A stretch of 64,000 nucleotides of DNA from Paenibacillus typhae (GTDB lineage: Bacteria; Bacillota; Bacilli; Paenibacillales; Paenibacillaceae): positions 124,001 to 188,000 of the forward strand of contig NZ_FNDX01000007.1 in NCBI RefSeq assembly GCF_900099765.1, read 5' to 3'. A model generated the notes under the pieces. It did not search any database. It was not told the DNA's origin and worked only from the letters and a program-made list of their open reading frames with translations. A program made the position numbers and the translations under genes. Positions 7,805 to 17,347 of this stretch are shown in pieces (position 1 is the first letter of the stretch; each line of letters starts with the position of its first letter).

Positions 7805-9493
7805 ATGAACAGAGCCTTTTGGAAAGAAGCGGTAGTCTACCAGATCTACCCGCGAAGCTATCAGGACAGCAACGGAGACGGCATCGGCGATCTGCGCGGG
7901 ATCATATCCAGGCTGGACTACCTGAAGAAGCTCGGCGTCGATGTCGTCTGGCTGTCACCGGTCTATAAGTCGCCGAACGATGACAACGGGTACGACATCA
8001 GCGATTATGAGGATATTATGGATGAATTCGGCACGCTGCAGGATTGGGAAGAGCTGCTCGCCGGGCTGCATGAACGCGGCATCAAGCTGATGATGGACCT
8101 TGTCATCAACCATTCCTCGGATGAGCATGCCTGGTTCGTGGAGTCCCGCTCCTCCAAAGACAATCCTTACCGTGATTATTATATCTGGCGTCCGGGCGGT
8201 CCGGATGGCGAGCTGCCCAACAACTGGAGCTCCATCTTCAGCGGTCCGGCCTGGGAGCTGGATGAAGCAACAGGTGAATATTACCTGCACCTGTTCTCGC
8301 GCAAGCAGCCGGACCTCAACTGGGAGAACCCCAAGCTGCGGGAGGCACTCTACAAGATGATGACCTTCTGGCTGGACAAGGGTGTGGACGGCCTGCGGAT
8401 GGATGTCATTAACATGATCTCCAAGGTGGATGGCCTGCCATCAGTCAAGCGGGACGACCTGGAACCCGGCAGACTGGCCGGCGGCGGGGAATATTATATG
8501 AACGGCCCGCGGGTTCATGAATATCTGCAGGAGATGAACCGTGAGGTGCTGTCCAAATATGAGGTAATGACGGTCGGGGAAACCCCGGGAGCCAGTGTCG
8601 GGGACGCGATTCTCTATACAGCCGAGGACCGCAAGGAGCTGCAGATGGTGTTCCAGTTCGAGCATATGGACATTGATGCAGGTCCCGGCGGTAAATGGGA
8701 GGTTACACCGTGGAGTCTGAAGGGACTGCGCTCTATTTTGCATAAATGGCAGGTTGGACTTGCAGAGCAGGGCTGGAACAGCCTGTACCTGAACAATCAT
8801 GACCAGCCGCGGATGGTCTCACGTTTTGGGCATGACGGTGAATACCGCGTACAGTCGGCCAAAATGCTGGCTACCCTGCTGCATACGCTAAAAGGGACTC
8901 CGTACATTTATCAGGGAGAAGAAATCGGCATGACCAATGTCAAATTCCCTGTGCTGGAAGACTATAAGGATATCGAGATTCTCAACATGTACCGGGAAAA
9001 GGTTACGGAAGGCGGCGGGGATCATGACACTATTCTGAAAGCGATCCATGCCAAAGGCCGGGATAATGCCCGTACGCCGATGCAGTGGGACGACTCGGCC
9101 AACGCCGGGTTTACAGAAGGCACCCCATGGCTCAAGGTAAATCCGAATTACAAGGATATTAATGTAGAGCAGGCATTGGCCGACCCCGATTCCGTCTTTT
9201 ATTACTATCAGAAGCTGATCGCTCTCCGCAAGGAACATCTCATAATGTCTTACGGCAAATATGAGCTGCTCCTGCCGGATCACGAATATATTTATGCCTA
9301 CACCCGGGCGCTGGATAATGAAAAGTGGCTGGTGCTGCTGAACTTCAGCGATGCCCGGCAGACCGTTCAGCTTCCGGATGAGCTCGCCTCTGTACGGGAA
9401 ACCATCATCAGTAATTATCGCGATGAGCCCGCTGCCGTGGAGCGTGACACGCTGCGTCCATATGAGGCCAGAGTGTACCGCCTCAGCAACTGA
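7805..9493 (+). CDS. malL: Alpha-glucosidase / oligo-1,6-glucosidase (GH13)
   Basis: The 562-residue cytoplasmic GH13 enzyme lacks a signal peptide and starts MNRAFWKEAVVYQIYPRSYQDSNGDGIGD, the hallmark of the oligo-1,6-glucosidase subfamily. Catalytic regions are clear: DLVINHSSDEH, GLRMDVINMIS with the nucleophile aspartate near residue 200, the acid glutamate in MTVGETPG, and NNHDQPR with the transition-state aspartate. The family hydrolyses isomaltose, maltose-type or branched short oligosaccharides; exact linkage preference cannot be read here. AAGGAGTCGTTAAA precedes the ATG. A strong terminator separates it from the phosphorylase gene, so it likely has its own promoter or relies on readthrough. 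Confidence 0.92.
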   Translation: MNRAFWKEAVVYQIYPRSYQDSNGDGIGDLRGIISRLDYLKKLGVDVVWLSPVYKSPNDDNGYDISDYEDIMDEFGTLQDWEELLAGLHERGIKLMMDLVINHSSDEHAWFVESRSSKDNPYRDYYIWRPGGPDGELPNNWSSIFSGPAWELDEATGEYYLHLFSRKQPDLNWENPKLREALYKMMTFWLDKGVDGLRMDVINMISKVDGLPSVKRDDLEPGRLAGGGEYYMNGPRVHEYLQEMNREVLSKYEVMTVGETPGASVGDAILYTAEDRKELQMVFQFEHMDIDAGPGGKWEVTPWSLKGLRSILHKWQVGLAEQGWNSLYLNNHDQPRMVSRFGHDGEYRVQSAKMLATLLHTLKGTPYIYQGEEIGMTNVKFPVLEDYKDIEILNMYREKVTEGGGDHDTILKAIHAKGRDNARTPMQWDDSANAGFTEGTPWLKVNPNYKDINVEQALADPDSVFYYYQKLIALRKEHLIMSYGKYELLLPDHEYIYAYTRALDNEKWLVLLNFSDARQTVQLPDELASVRETIISNYRDEPAAVERDTLRPYEARVYRLSN

Positions 9494-9611
9494 CAACGGT
9501 GCCTGTAATACGTTATACTTTTGAAAGCAAACCTGTCATTAATGAGCAGAGAATAACAGGACTGTTTTCTCTGACCATGATAGGATGAACTCAAAGGGAG
9601 ATGACAGCGTC

Positions 9612-10472
9612 TTGGAATGGCTGATCCGGATGAAGGAAGCTATGGATTATATGGAGAGCAAGATGACTGAACCGCTGCGAATCGAGGATGTGGCAGGGAT
9701 CGCACACGTATCTCCGTTTCATTTTCAGCGGATGTTCAGTATGCTGACCGGCTTTACGGTGGCAGACTATATCCGCAAGCGCAGGCTGACACTGGCCGCC
9801 CAGGAGCTCGCGAGCTCCAGGATCAGGGTGCTGGATGTAGCGCTGAAATACGGCTATGACTCACCGGAATCCTTTGCCAAGGCGTTTCGCAAGGCCCATG
9901 GGCTTACTCCCTCGGCGGCGCGTGAACCCGGGGTACAGCTCAAAGCGTTCCCCCGCCTCTCTTTCCACCTATCATTGAAGGGAGATCAGGAAATGGAGTA
10001 CAAAATCGTGGATAAGCCGGCTTTTAACGTAATCGGCAAATCTATCCAGGTTACCTGCAAGGACGGAGAGAATTTCCGCAGAATTCCCGAGTTCTGGAAC
10101 GAATGCAACGAGGACGGTACTTCGGATGAGCTGATTGGACTGGCTTCAGAGGAAGCATGGCTCGGTATCTGTATGAGCATGGACATGGAAAAGGATCTGC
10201 TGTCCTATTGGGTCGGAGTCAAGGCGGATGAAGCTGCAGATCCCCACGGCTATGAGAAAGGCACCGTTCCGGCTGCCAGCTGGGCGGTATTTACCTCCAA
10301 AGGCCCATTGCCGGATACCCTCCAGGCTGTCTGGCAGCGGATCTATCAGGAGTGGTTTCCGGGAACTGGCTACCAGCATGCCGGCGGGCCGGAGATTGAG
10401 CTGTACCCTCCCGGAGATACAACAGCGGAAGACTATGTCTGTGAGGTTTGGATTCCGGTTGTCAAAAAATAA
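9612..10472 (+). CDS. AraC-family regulator with GyrI-like effector domain
   Basis: The first ~105 residues form an AraC helix-turn-helix pair (RIEDVAGIAHVSPFHFQRMFS, VLDVALKYGYDSPESFAKAF), and the rest is a GyrI/SOUL-like ligand-binding domain beginning MEYKIVDKP. I place the start at the TTG at 9612, because AAAGGGAG lies 11 bases before it and the protein then opens with MEWLIRMKEAMDYME. An ATG at 9585 in the same frame has no ribosome site and would add nine residues. It is a paralogue of the gene at 25636, with the same domain order and length. Its position after malL suggests but does not prove a role in sugar control; GyrI-like domains often sense hydrophobic or cationic small molecules. 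Confidence 0.85.
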   Translation: MEWLIRMKEAMDYMESKMTEPLRIEDVAGIAHVSPFHFQRMFSMLTGFTVADYIRKRRLTLAAQELASSRIRVLDVALKYGYDSPESFAKAFRKAHGLTPSAAREPGVQLKAFPRLSFHLSLKGDQEMEYKIVDKPAFNVIGKSIQVTCKDGENFRRIPEFWNECNEDGTSDELIGLASEEAWLGICMSMDMEKDLLSYWVGVKADEAADPHGYEKGTVPAASWAVFTSKGPLPDTLQAVWQRIYQEWFPGTGYQHAGGPEIELYPPGDTTAEDYVCEVWIPVVKK

Positions 10473-10509
10473 GCATTGCCCCTCCATACCGCGTGATCGT
10501 GAAAGAGTG

Positions 10510-10535
10510 AAGACTGTCCTCCTTAGGATGGTCTT
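10510..10535 (+). terminator. Terminator after the AraC gene
   Basis: AAGACTGTCCT and AGGATGGTCTT form a stem with one internal mismatch around a CCTT loop, followed by a run of T. Confidence 0.8.
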
Positions 10536-10562
10536 TTTTTCTATCAGGCTGTTATTTTTATT

Positions 10563-10590
10563 TTGAGATTCGGCATAGGCTTGGTATAAT
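10563..10590 (+). promoter_or_regulatory. Sigma-A-type promoter of degV
   Basis: TTGAGA and TATAAT are separated by 16 bases, about 70 bases upstream of the degV start. Confidence 0.65.
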
Positions 10591-10661
10591 AGACAGATTA
10601 TATGGTATTTCTGTAACTTATAACTGTGATCCGAAGTTCAGATTCGGTGAAGGAGAATTTC

Positions 10662-11507
10662 ATGTCTAATGTAAAGATTTTTTCAGACAGCACTTCCGAT
10701 TTGCCGCAAGGCTGGAAGCAAACGTATGATATCGGCATCGTTCCGCTGTACGTAGTATTTCAGGACGGTACATACAAAGACGGTGTAGACATTACACCTG
10801 AGGAAGTTTACCGCAGAGTAGCGGCTAACGGAGCTTTGCCGAAGACGGCTGCCCCGTCGCCGGCTGACTTTATCGCGGCTTTTGAGCCGGTTATCGCAAG
10901 CGGCGGAGATGTAGTCTATATCAGCCTGTCTTCTGCCTTATCCTCTACATACCAGAATGCCCTGCTGGCTGCAGGCGAATTCCCGGAAGGACGAGTACGG
11001 GTTGTTGATTCCGAGACCCTGTGCGGCGGGATTGCGCTGCTCGTGATGAAGGCTGCCCGCGCAGCCGCCAAAGGCCATAGCAGTAAAGAAATTACCGCCA
11101 TGCTGGAGCAGTGCCGCAGAAGGGTGGAGACTGAATTTGTCGTTGATACCCTTGATTACTTATATATGGGCGGCCGCTGCTCAGGGATGCAGAACTTTAT
11201 CGGCAGCCTGCTGAAGATCCGGCCCGTTCTGCGGCTGATTGACGGCGCCATCGTGCCCGTCAGCAAAGTCCGCGGCAAGAAGGAAAAGGCCGTGGAGCAA
11301 ATGCTGCAAAATGCGCTTGCTAACGTCAGCGAGATGGATCAGGAGCTGCTGATTGTCGCCCATACGCTGGCCGAAGAAGACGCGAAGTTCCTGGAGAAGG
11401 CGCTGCGCGAGCAGACCAGCGTTAAGGAAATCGCCGTTATCCATGCCGGCTGTGTGATCGGCAGCCACTGCGGACCGGCTACTGTCGGCCTGATGTATAT
11501 GCGCTAA
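10662..11507 (+). CDS. DegV-family fatty-acid-binding protein
   Basis: The 281-residue protein has both DegV signatures: KIFSDSTSDLP at the start, SLSSALSSTYQNA in the lipid pocket and DTLDYLYMGGRCSG in the middle, ending HCGPATVGLMYM. Family members bind a fatty acid between two lobes. In Firmicutes, FakB proteins of this type present fatty acids to the kinase FakA; no fakA is in the window. The ATG at 10662 follows AAGGAGAATTTC and starts MSNVKIFSDST; the longer frame has no such support. It appears to be monocistronic, with its own promoter. Confidence 0.9.
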   Translation: MSNVKIFSDSTSDLPQGWKQTYDIGIVPLYVVFQDGTYKDGVDITPEEVYRRVAANGALPKTAAPSPADFIAAFEPVIASGGDVVYISLSSALSSTYQNALLAAGEFPEGRVRVVDSETLCGGIALLVMKAARAAAKGHSSKEITAMLEQCRRRVETEFVVDTLDYLYMGGRCSGMQNFIGSLLKIRPVLRLIDGAIVPVSKVRGKKEKAVEQMLQNALANVSEMDQELLIVAHTLAEEDAKFLEKALREQTSVKEIAVIHAGCVIGSHCGPATVGLMYMR

Positions 11508-11600
11508 GAGTGGTGGGGTAACCTATCTACTTACGGGTTAGGGCCTGACGGGTTATCGTAGTTAATGCTAAAACCTGCCCAAGGAGAGCCTATTAAGATT

Positions 11601-11786
11601 TAGTTGGATTTTCGCCACTTAATTCAGTCTAATTTTAACTTTTACAATGATTAGTTGGAAAAACACCCCCTATTATAGGTTCAATAGCCTTCCAGCGATG
11701 AAATCATTGCAATTAAGTAGCATTTTTCCAACTAAAGTTCTGAAGCCGCTGTTCTGGCGGAAAATAGGTGTCATAATTCCACTTAG
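11601..11786 (+). repeat. 186-bp dispersed element, copy 1
   Basis: The copy begins with a 25-base segment (11601-11625) identical to 30045-30069. It then repeats three more motifs at the same offsets as the second copy: GATTAGTTGGAAAA at +48, AATTAAGT at +110 and CCACTTAG at +178. The motifs are variants of TTAGTTGGA..(G)CCACTTAATT in alternating orientation, so the element is built of imperfect inverted repeats (for example 11600-11624 against 11711-11735). It fills the 389-base gap between degV and the next gene. Confidence 0.75.
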
Positions 11787-11828
11787 TCTGATAAGCGCCC
11801 AATTGTACTGTAACCAGACAGAATGAAT

Positions 11829-11866
11829 AAGCCAGCCTGACCCCAAATCCGGGGGCGGGCTGGCTT
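11829..11866. terminator. Terminator between convergent degV and histidine kinase genes
   Basis: AAGCCAGCC pairs with GGCTGGCTT around an inner CCCC/GGGG stem, followed by TTTT on the + strand. It can serve both convergent transcripts. Confidence 0.7.
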
Positions 11867-11896
11867 TTGTATTAATAATAAATAATGCCTGTCCTG

Positions 11897-13501
11897 TTAT
11901 GCTTCCACCGTTTCCTGTACGAACGGCAGCATGAACCGGAAGATGGAGCCGCGGCCTTCTTCGCTCTCCACAAAAATGGTTCCGCCCATCAGCTCCACGA
12001 GCTGCTTGCAGATCGCAAGCCCGAGGCCGGTGCCGCCGTATTTGCGGTTAATGAACGGATGCAGCTGGGAGAAGGACTGGAACAGCAGGTTCAGCTTGCT
12101 GTCGGCAATTCCGACGCCGGTATCACGCACCGAGAATTCCAGCAGATATTCCTCCGAGCCCGGCAGCGGTATATTCTTCACCGACAGGGTCACGCTTCCC
12201 CGTTCGGTGAATTTCAGCGCATTGCCGACCAGATTCACGAGAATCTGCCGCAGACGGCTGGGATCGGTGGTCACAGCCTCCGGAACGCTGGTATCGGCCC
12301 ACCACCGCAGGGCAAGCTTCTTCTCCTCCGCCTTAGGCGTGAACAGGTCAATCACACTCTCGATCATCTCCCGCAGAACGAAGGTCTCAGACTGCAGCTG
12401 CATCTTCCCGGCTTCCATCTTGCTGAAATCGAGGATGTCATTCAGAATCTGCAGCAGACTGTAGCTGCTGCTCCGCAGAATCTCCGCATAGCTGCGCTGC
12501 TCTTCCTCAAGCTCCGTCTCCAGCAGCAGATCGGCCATGCCGATCATTCCGTTCATCGGGGTACGGATTTCATGGCTCATCATGGCCAGGAAATCGGACT
12601 TGGCCTGGGCTGCCTGCTCAGCCGATTCCTTGGCACGCCGGATTTCACGTTCATTTGTAATATCGGCGAAGGAGAGAACCACCCCACAGATCATGCCCTT
12701 GTCAAGCAGCGGAGCAATGCGGTAGGTTACAAAAAAGCTTGTGCCGTCCTTGCGCCAGAATATTTCGTCTGAGCTGCTGCGGATAACACCGTCGTCCAGA
12801 GTGCGGCGGATCGGACACTCCAGTGAGGCATAGGAACCGGTTGTGCTATGGGTCTGATTAATCAGATCCATCAAATGGACGCCGTATAGCTCAGAGGGAT
12901 GATAGCCCAGCATATCCGCGCCTTCCCGGTTGATAAAGATGGTCCGGCCTTCGGTATCCAGACCAAAGATTCCCGCCGATACCGAATTCAAAATCAGGCT
13001 TAGCCGCTTATCCTCAGCCATCTCGCGCATCAGCGCCGGCAGCTTCTCTTCCTCCTGCTCCTGTTCCTCTTCTTCCGTCCCGGCTGCCGCGAGCCGGCTG
13101 AACCATTCTAACAGTGCTGCAGGGAGCAGCGCATTGACATCATAATGGATAATGGCAAACACGCCGGCTATCCCCTCTTCTGCCTTAACCGGAGCATAGG
13201 TTATAGTGGGAGAGAGGGATGCGCTGCCGTCTTCCTTATTCTCTGCAAGCTCAAAGCTGGAGGTTACCCCTTCCAGGGCCGCAGTAAAATGTGCTTCACC
13301 GGGAGTCAGCGCCTCCTTAGTACCACTAAATGTGTGCGCTGGAGCGCACGGAACGGCAGAGCCAAAAGCCCGGTTGCTGTCCACGAATTTCCCCTGCCTG
13401 TCCAGTATGATGATCAGGTCGGGATGATGATCATATAAGGATTTAAAAGCACTCTCCTCAGAAAGCACCCTGCCCAGAATGGCAGCCCAGTCTTTAAGCA
13501 T
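11897..13501 (-). CDS. Soluble PAS-domain sensor histidine kinase
   Basis: The 534-residue protein has no membrane segment. Order of parts: a first PAS-like domain (about 20-125; [23 protein letters not shown]), a glutamate-rich linker (about 140-150), a second PAS with PAC (about 165-285; [39 protein letters not shown]), HisKA with the phosphoacceptor histidine in [15 protein letters not shown], and HATPase_c with N, G1 and G2 boxes ([28 protein letters not shown]). No response regulator or receiver domain is next to it, so it is an orphan cytosolic kinase. Such kinases in spore-formers can feed the Spo0A phosphorelay, but that is only a possibility here. Confidence 0.9.
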   Translation of the reverse strand: MLKDWAAILGRVLSEESAFKSLYDHHPDLIIILDRQGKFVDSNRAFGSAVPCAPAHTFSGTKEALTPGEAHFTAALEGVTSSFELAENKEDGSASLSPTITYAPVKAEEGIAGVFAIIHYDVNALLPAALLEWFSRLAAAGTEEEEQEQEEEKLPALMREMAEDKRLSLILNSVSAGIFGLDTEGRTIFINREGADMLGYHPSELYGVHLMDLINQTHSTTGSYASLECPIRRTLDDGVIRSSSDEIFWRKDGTSFFVTYRIAPLLDKGMICGVVLSFADITNEREIRRAKESAEQAAQAKSDFLAMMSHEIRTPMNGMIGMADLLLETELEEEQRSYAEILRSSSYSLLQILNDILDFSKMEAGKMQLQSETFVLREMIESVIDLFTPKAEEKKLALRWWADTSVPEAVTTDPSRLRQILVNLVGNALKFTERGSVTLSVKNIPLPGSEEYLLEFSVRDTGVGIADSKLNLLFQSFSQLHPFINRKYGGTGLGLAICKQLVELMGGTIFVESEEGRGSIFRFMLPFVQETVEA

Positions 13502-13604
13502 TGCCCACCTCCTCCACTGCTCAGAACCTGCTATTATGCATCCGCAAATGCGGAAATTATCTATCTATGTAGAAATTCCTGAATTAAGCTTTATTATAGC
13601 AAAA

Positions 13605-13648
13605 AAACCGCTTGCGGTCGCCAGAAAAACAGCGGCATCAAGCGGTTT
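13605..13648 (-). terminator. Terminator of the ABC exporter operon
   Basis: AAACCGCTTG (13605-13614) pairs with CAAGCGGTTT (13639-13648); on the minus strand a run of seven T follows. It lies 31 bases after the permease stop codon. Confidence 0.85.
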
Positions 13649-13679
13649 ATTCACCTTTTTTTATAGTCCAAGCATCCGG

Positions 13680-14369
13680 TTATCCTACGTCCTGAGTCTC
13701 AATCTTGCGGATTGAGAGATAGGCAACGGCAACACCTGCAAGCCCAAGGAACAAGGATACGCCTACCTGATTGCCCAGCCGGAAGCTGCCGAAGTTGGAT
13801 GACAGAACACCTGCGATCAGCACGCCGGATACGATCGTAACGGGGACAGATTTTTTGCGCATTCCGAAGAACAGCGGTATCAGCCCGATCCCTGCCGAGT
13901 ATACTGCATCCGAAGCGGACATCGTAAGCTGCTCGCCGATCAGCCCAGTTGTCAGCTCGCCTGAAATGGCTTCAACAAAGTAATGATTAAATAAGGCCAT
14001 CGCCGCACCAACCACCACATTGGATACAAAAATCGTAACCAGCATAAACAAGGAGACAATCAGCAGCTTGGCTGCCATCAGCTTTTTCCGGGGGATCGGG
14101 TACATGAAGAGCAGGTCAATGGTGTTATTTTTATATTCATCAATGACCAGCTTGCTGATCAGGACGGACCCGAAGACCATAAATACTACTTTTACGAAGA
14201 TATGCACACCGTCAAAAACATCGGCATAGGTAGCGAAGTCACCCGCATCATCTATTTCTGTAAATACGACCAGCAGCATAAACAATATAATAGCCAAGAC
14301 TGCTATCAGAGACCCTTTAAACAAACTGATTTTGTTCTTGCGCAATTCAAGTCTGATCAGCTTAAGCAA
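13680..14369 (-). CDS. ABC-2 type transporter permease
   Basis: The 229-residue membrane protein has about six hydrophobic segments (for example GSLIAVLAIILFMLLVVF and AAKLLIVSLFMLVTIFVSNV) and the loop ELRKNKISLF at the N-terminus, as in BcrB/YcbO-like permeases. Its start overlaps the end of the ATPase gene by 8 bases, so translation is coupled. It would form the pore of a drug, peptide or lipid exporter with the ATPase at 14362. The length matches the B. subtilis YcbO class. Confidence 0.88.
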   Translation of the reverse strand: MLKLIRLELRKNKISLFKGSLIAVLAIILFMLLVVFTEIDDAGDFATYADVFDGVHIFVKVVFMVFGSVLISKLVIDEYKNNTIDLLFMYPIPRKKLMAAKLLIVSLFMLVTIFVSNVVVGAAMALFNHYFVEAISGELTTGLIGEQLTMSASDAVYSAGIGLIPLFFGMRKKSVPVTIVSGVLIAGVLSSNFGSFRLGNQVGVSLFLGLAGVAVAYLSIRKIETQDVG

Positions 14370-15279
14370 CGACTTCCCCCCCCATCAGTCCGACAAAATA
14401 ATCTTCGAGCGAATGCTGCTTCCGGTTCAGGCTTTCCAGCTCCACATCGGCCGCCGCCAGCGCTTTGCTCAGCTCCAGCTGTGAGATTTTCTCATAAATC
14501 CGGATGGTCCGCGCACCAATTACCTTAAAGTTGCTAAGTCCAAGCGTATTCGCCAGCGTGTATACCGCTTTACTGCTGTTATCCGTAATCAGCTCGATAT
14601 AGTCCGTGTCACGGCTGCGGATTTCCTCCATGGCAACCTCCTCCAGCAGTACGCCGTCCCGGATTACACCGATAGTATCAGCTATCTGCTCCACTTCGCC
14701 CAGGATATGGCTCGAAATCAGCAGCGTCATCCCGTATTCACGGCTCAGCATGCGGAACACCTCGCGCAGTTCCTTGATACCCAGCGGGTCCAGCCCGTTG
14801 ATCGGCTCATCCAGAATCAGCAGCTCCGGCTTGGTCATTACCGCTCTGGCAATGCCCAGCCGCTGCTTCATGCCCATCGAAAACTGCTTGACCGGTTTCT
14901 TGTCTGTCCCGGTAAGCTTCACCAGCTCCAGGGCCTCCTTCAGCGCCTTCGGGTCATAGTAGCCCATGTATTCCCCGTGCAGCTCGAGATTCTCCCGGGC
15001 GGTCAGCTTGTCATAGAACACCGGATACTCGATGATACAGCCCATGCGCTTGAGCATCTCGTAGGAGCGGGATGTCATCTTTTCGCCGAAAAATTCAATC
15101 TCTCCCGCAGTAGGCTTCACCAGATTGGTGATCATTTTCATGACCGTTGTCTTACCGGCCCCGTTCGGCCCCAGAAAACCGTAAATTTCACCCTGCTTGA
15201 TATTCATATTCACGTTGTTCACGGCTTCTTTGCCCTGATAGACCTTGGTTAAATTCCACGTCCGAAGTATCGTTGTCAT
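14362..15279 (-). CDS. ABC transporter ATP-binding protein (BcrA/YcbN-like)
   Basis: The 305-residue protein has Walker A (GPNGAGKTTVMKMI), Q-loop, signature (FSMGMKQRLGIARAV), Walker B (LLILDEPINGLDPLG) and the H-loop (SSHILGEVEQIAD). The last ~80 residues form the small C-terminal domain of BcrA-type exporters. It pairs with the overlapping permease gene. The kinase and regulator genes upstream are separated by 319 bases containing a dispersed repeat (copy B). AAGGGGATAACGGAA precedes the ATG. Substrate is unknown; the family exports bacitracin-like peptides, lantibiotics or other envelope-active compounds. Confidence 0.92.
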   Translation of the reverse strand: MTTILRTWNLTKVYQGKEAVNNVNMNIKQGEIYGFLGPNGAGKTTVMKMITNLVKPTAGEIEFFGEKMTSRSYEMLKRMGCIIEYPVFYDKLTARENLELHGEYMGYYDPKALKEALELVKLTGTDKKPVKQFSMGMKQRLGIARAVMTKPELLILDEPINGLDPLGIKELREVFRMLSREYGMTLLISSHILGEVEQIADTIGVIRDGVLLEEVAMEEIRSRDTDYIELITDNSSKAVYTLANTLGLSNFKVIGARTIRIYEKISQLELSKALAAADVELESLNRKQHSLEDYFVGLMGGEVVA

Positions 15280-15420
15280 TTCCGTTATCCCCTTTGGCTT
15301 CGTTGTCTTCCTTGATTTATATAATACAGGGGGGAATTTTCTTTTTTATTACCTGTTTCTTACGAAAATCTTAAGCTCGCATATAAATTACACCTGAGAC
15401 TTAAATTTGGGCTTCGCCGT

Positions 15421-15549
15421 GGCTCCAGAGAATATTTGGGCTTCCGGCCGCTGTTAAGGTTGAATTTCCTGATTAGGCCGCTGTGCAGCGGTCGAAATCC
15501 AACCTTAAAGGCGGACGCTCCGCTCCTCCAGCTCCAAAATTCCCCTCCA
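15421..15549 (-). repeat. Dispersed hairpin element, copy B
   Basis: Read on the minus strand it matches copy C almost base for base: GGAGCTG.AGGAGCG, AGCGTCCGCCTTTAAGG, the inner hairpin CCGCTGCACAGCGG, then ACAGCGGCCGGAAGCCCAAA. The outer stem arms are 15494-15508 and 15454-15468. The only stem change from copy C leaves a G-U wobble on the minus strand. It sits between the kinase and ATPase genes of a four-gene cluster; the rest of the 319-base gap shows nothing else. Confidence 0.78.
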
Positions 15550-15598
15550 CCACTCATCCAACATTTATTTTCAATTTCAACCTCTAAAACCTTAATTC

Positions 15599-16534
15599 TT
15601 AAAACTCCAGCCTGCGAAACGACAGCGTAAATGCGGTTCTGACATAAGGCTTGCTGATCAAAGTAATGCTGCCGTTCATCTGCTCGGTCAGTCTTTTGGT
15701 AATGGTCAGGCCCAGGCCGCTGCCCTGATAATCACGGTTGCGCGAATCCTCCAGGGTGTAGAGACGCTCAAAGATTTTATCCTGATGGCCTTCGGCTATT
15801 CCTTTGCCTTTATCCCACACCTCAACGTATACTTTGTCATCCTTCTGAAAGAGCTTGAGCCCCAGTACACCCCCGTCGCCGCCATAGGTGATTGCATTGG
15901 ACAGCAGATTGCCGAGCACCCGGTCCAGCGCCTCCTCATTTCCCATAATATACAGCGGCTCATCCGGAATCTCGATCTGCACATCGCTTCCCCCGGCGCT
16001 GAGCAGCTCATAAAAGGACAGAATGTTGCGGCGGCACAGCTCACCCAGCTCCACCCGGGTAAGCGGGATTTCTTTATCCCCTGACTCCAGCTTGGCCAGG
16101 TCAAAGAACCGGTTCATCAGCGCAATAACCTCCTGCGCCTTGGCATGAATGGTCCGCAGCATTGCCTCCCGCTCCCCGGCAGGCAGATCATGGTCCTGAA
16201 GCAAGGTCTCAATATATCCGAGTACAACGGTCAGCGGTGTCTTCAGGTCATGGGAAATGTTAGCCAGCATATGACGCATGGATTGCTCCAGCCGGACCCG
16301 CTCCACCGCACCCTTGTGATTGACATTAAGCAGGTCATTGAGGGTGCCCAGCAGCTGCTGCAGCGCCGGATCGCTGTTGAACAGCAGCAGCCGTTCCTGC
16401 GAACCGCTCTCCATTATGCCGGTAAGCTTGGTCCGGATGTACTGAAGCTGGCGCCCGTGCTCTCTCAGCCGCAGCGCTTGCCACAGGATGAACAGCAGCA
16501 GCAATGCGATCATTCCGCCGAGAAAAGGTATCAT
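15599..16534 (-). CDS. Sensor histidine kinase, single N-terminal membrane segment (YcbM-like)
   Basis: The 311-residue kinase has one hydrophobic segment at the very start (IPFLGGMIALLLLFILWQAL) and no extracellular sensor domain. HisKA follows, with the phosphoacceptor histidine in HMLANISHDLKTPLTVVLGYIE, then HATPase_c (NEEALDRVLGNLLSNAITYG, DKGKGI, GSGLGLTITKRL). Its start overlaps the response regulator stop by 4 bases. Lack of a sensor loop is typical of kinases that take their signal from a linked ABC transporter, which fits the exporter genes downstream. Length and arrangement match the YcbLM type of B. subtilis. Confidence 0.9.
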   Translation of the reverse strand: MIPFLGGMIALLLLFILWQALRLREHGRQLQYIRTKLTGIMESGSQERLLLFNSDPALQQLLGTLNDLLNVNHKGAVERVRLEQSMRHMLANISHDLKTPLTVVLGYIETLLQDHDLPAGEREAMLRTIHAKAQEVIALMNRFFDLAKLESGDKEIPLTRVELGELCRRNILSFYELLSAGGSDVQIEIPDEPLYIMGNEEALDRVLGNLLSNAITYGGDGGVLGLKLFQKDDKVYVEVWDKGKGIAEGHQDKIFERLYTLEDSRNRDYQGSGLGLTITKRLTEQMNGSITLISKPYVRTAFTLSFRRLEF

Positions 16535-17265
16535 GGCAGTACATCCCCCAACTTATAGCCGATGCCCCATAGTGTTTTTATGTATTCGGGATGGGAAGGA
16601 TCATCCTCGATCTTCTCGCGCAGTCTTCTCATATGGACATTGATGACATTCTCGTCGCCGTAATAATCATCCTCCCAGACCAGGCTGTAAATCTGCGCCT
16701 TCGTGTATACTCTGCCCGGATTGGCTGCGAACAGCCGCAGGATCTGGAATTCCTTGGCGGTCAGCTTGACTTCTTCTCCGTGCTTCTCTGCCGAAAAAGT
16801 ATCCAGATTAACAATCAGCCCGCGCAGAGGGATGACCTTGGCTTGCTGCGCTTCGGCTGCCGGAGATTCCTCAGCCCTGGCAGCACCGGCAGCCGCATAG
16901 CCCGCCCGGCGGATCGCCGCCTTCACTCTGGCCGCAAGCTCGATCATCGAGAACGGCTTCGTAATGTAATCATCTGCGCCGAAGCCGAGTCCGAGCGCTT
17001 TATCCACATCACTGTCCTTGGCGGACATAATCAGCACCGGCACCAGGCTGGCTGCACGGATGCTCTGCAGCACATCCATCCCGCTGCGCCCCGGCAGCAT
17101 GAGATCCAGCAGCACCAGATCATAAACTTCTCCGCTGCGGGCCTTGCGCTCCGCGGCTGCCCCGTCAAATACCTGCTCGACCTCGTAGCCCTCTTTTACT
17201 AAATAAGAGCTTACCATTGTGCTGATATCTTCATCGTCTTCAATCAGCAGTACACGCTGTTGCAT
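16531..17265 (-). CDS. OmpR-family response regulator (YcbL-like)
   Basis: The 244-residue protein has a receiver domain (VLLIEDDEDISTMV, phospho-acceptor aspartate in DLVLLDLMLPG, lysine in DDYITKPF) and a winged-helix output domain (LTAKEFQILRLFAANPGRVYTKAQIYSLVWEDDYYGDENVINVHMRRLREKI at the C-terminal end). An alanine/glutamate-rich linker (about 125-150) separates them. The ATG at 17265 is chosen because GGAGG lies 8 bases before it; the frame could start 24 bases earlier. It is the first gene of the regulator, kinase, ATPase, permease cluster and probably activates the exporter. Confidence 0.92.
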   Translation of the reverse strand: MQQRVLLIEDDEDISTMVSSYLVKEGYEVEQVFDGAAAERKARSGEVYDLVLLDLMLPGRSGMDVLQSIRAASLVPVLIMSAKDSDVDKALGLGFGADDYITKPFSMIELAARVKAAIRRAGYAAAGAARAEESPAAEAQQAKVIPLRGLIVNLDTFSAEKHGEEVKLTAKEFQILRLFAANPGRVYTKAQIYSLVWEDDYYGDENVINVHMRRLREKIEDDPSHPEYIKTLWGIGYKLGDVLP

Positions 17266-17347
17266 AACCAGGACCTCCATGACTTTCAATCGTTATTAAT
17301 GCTTACATACAAGATTTGCTTTTTTCGGGCTTGGCCGTGGCCAGCTC

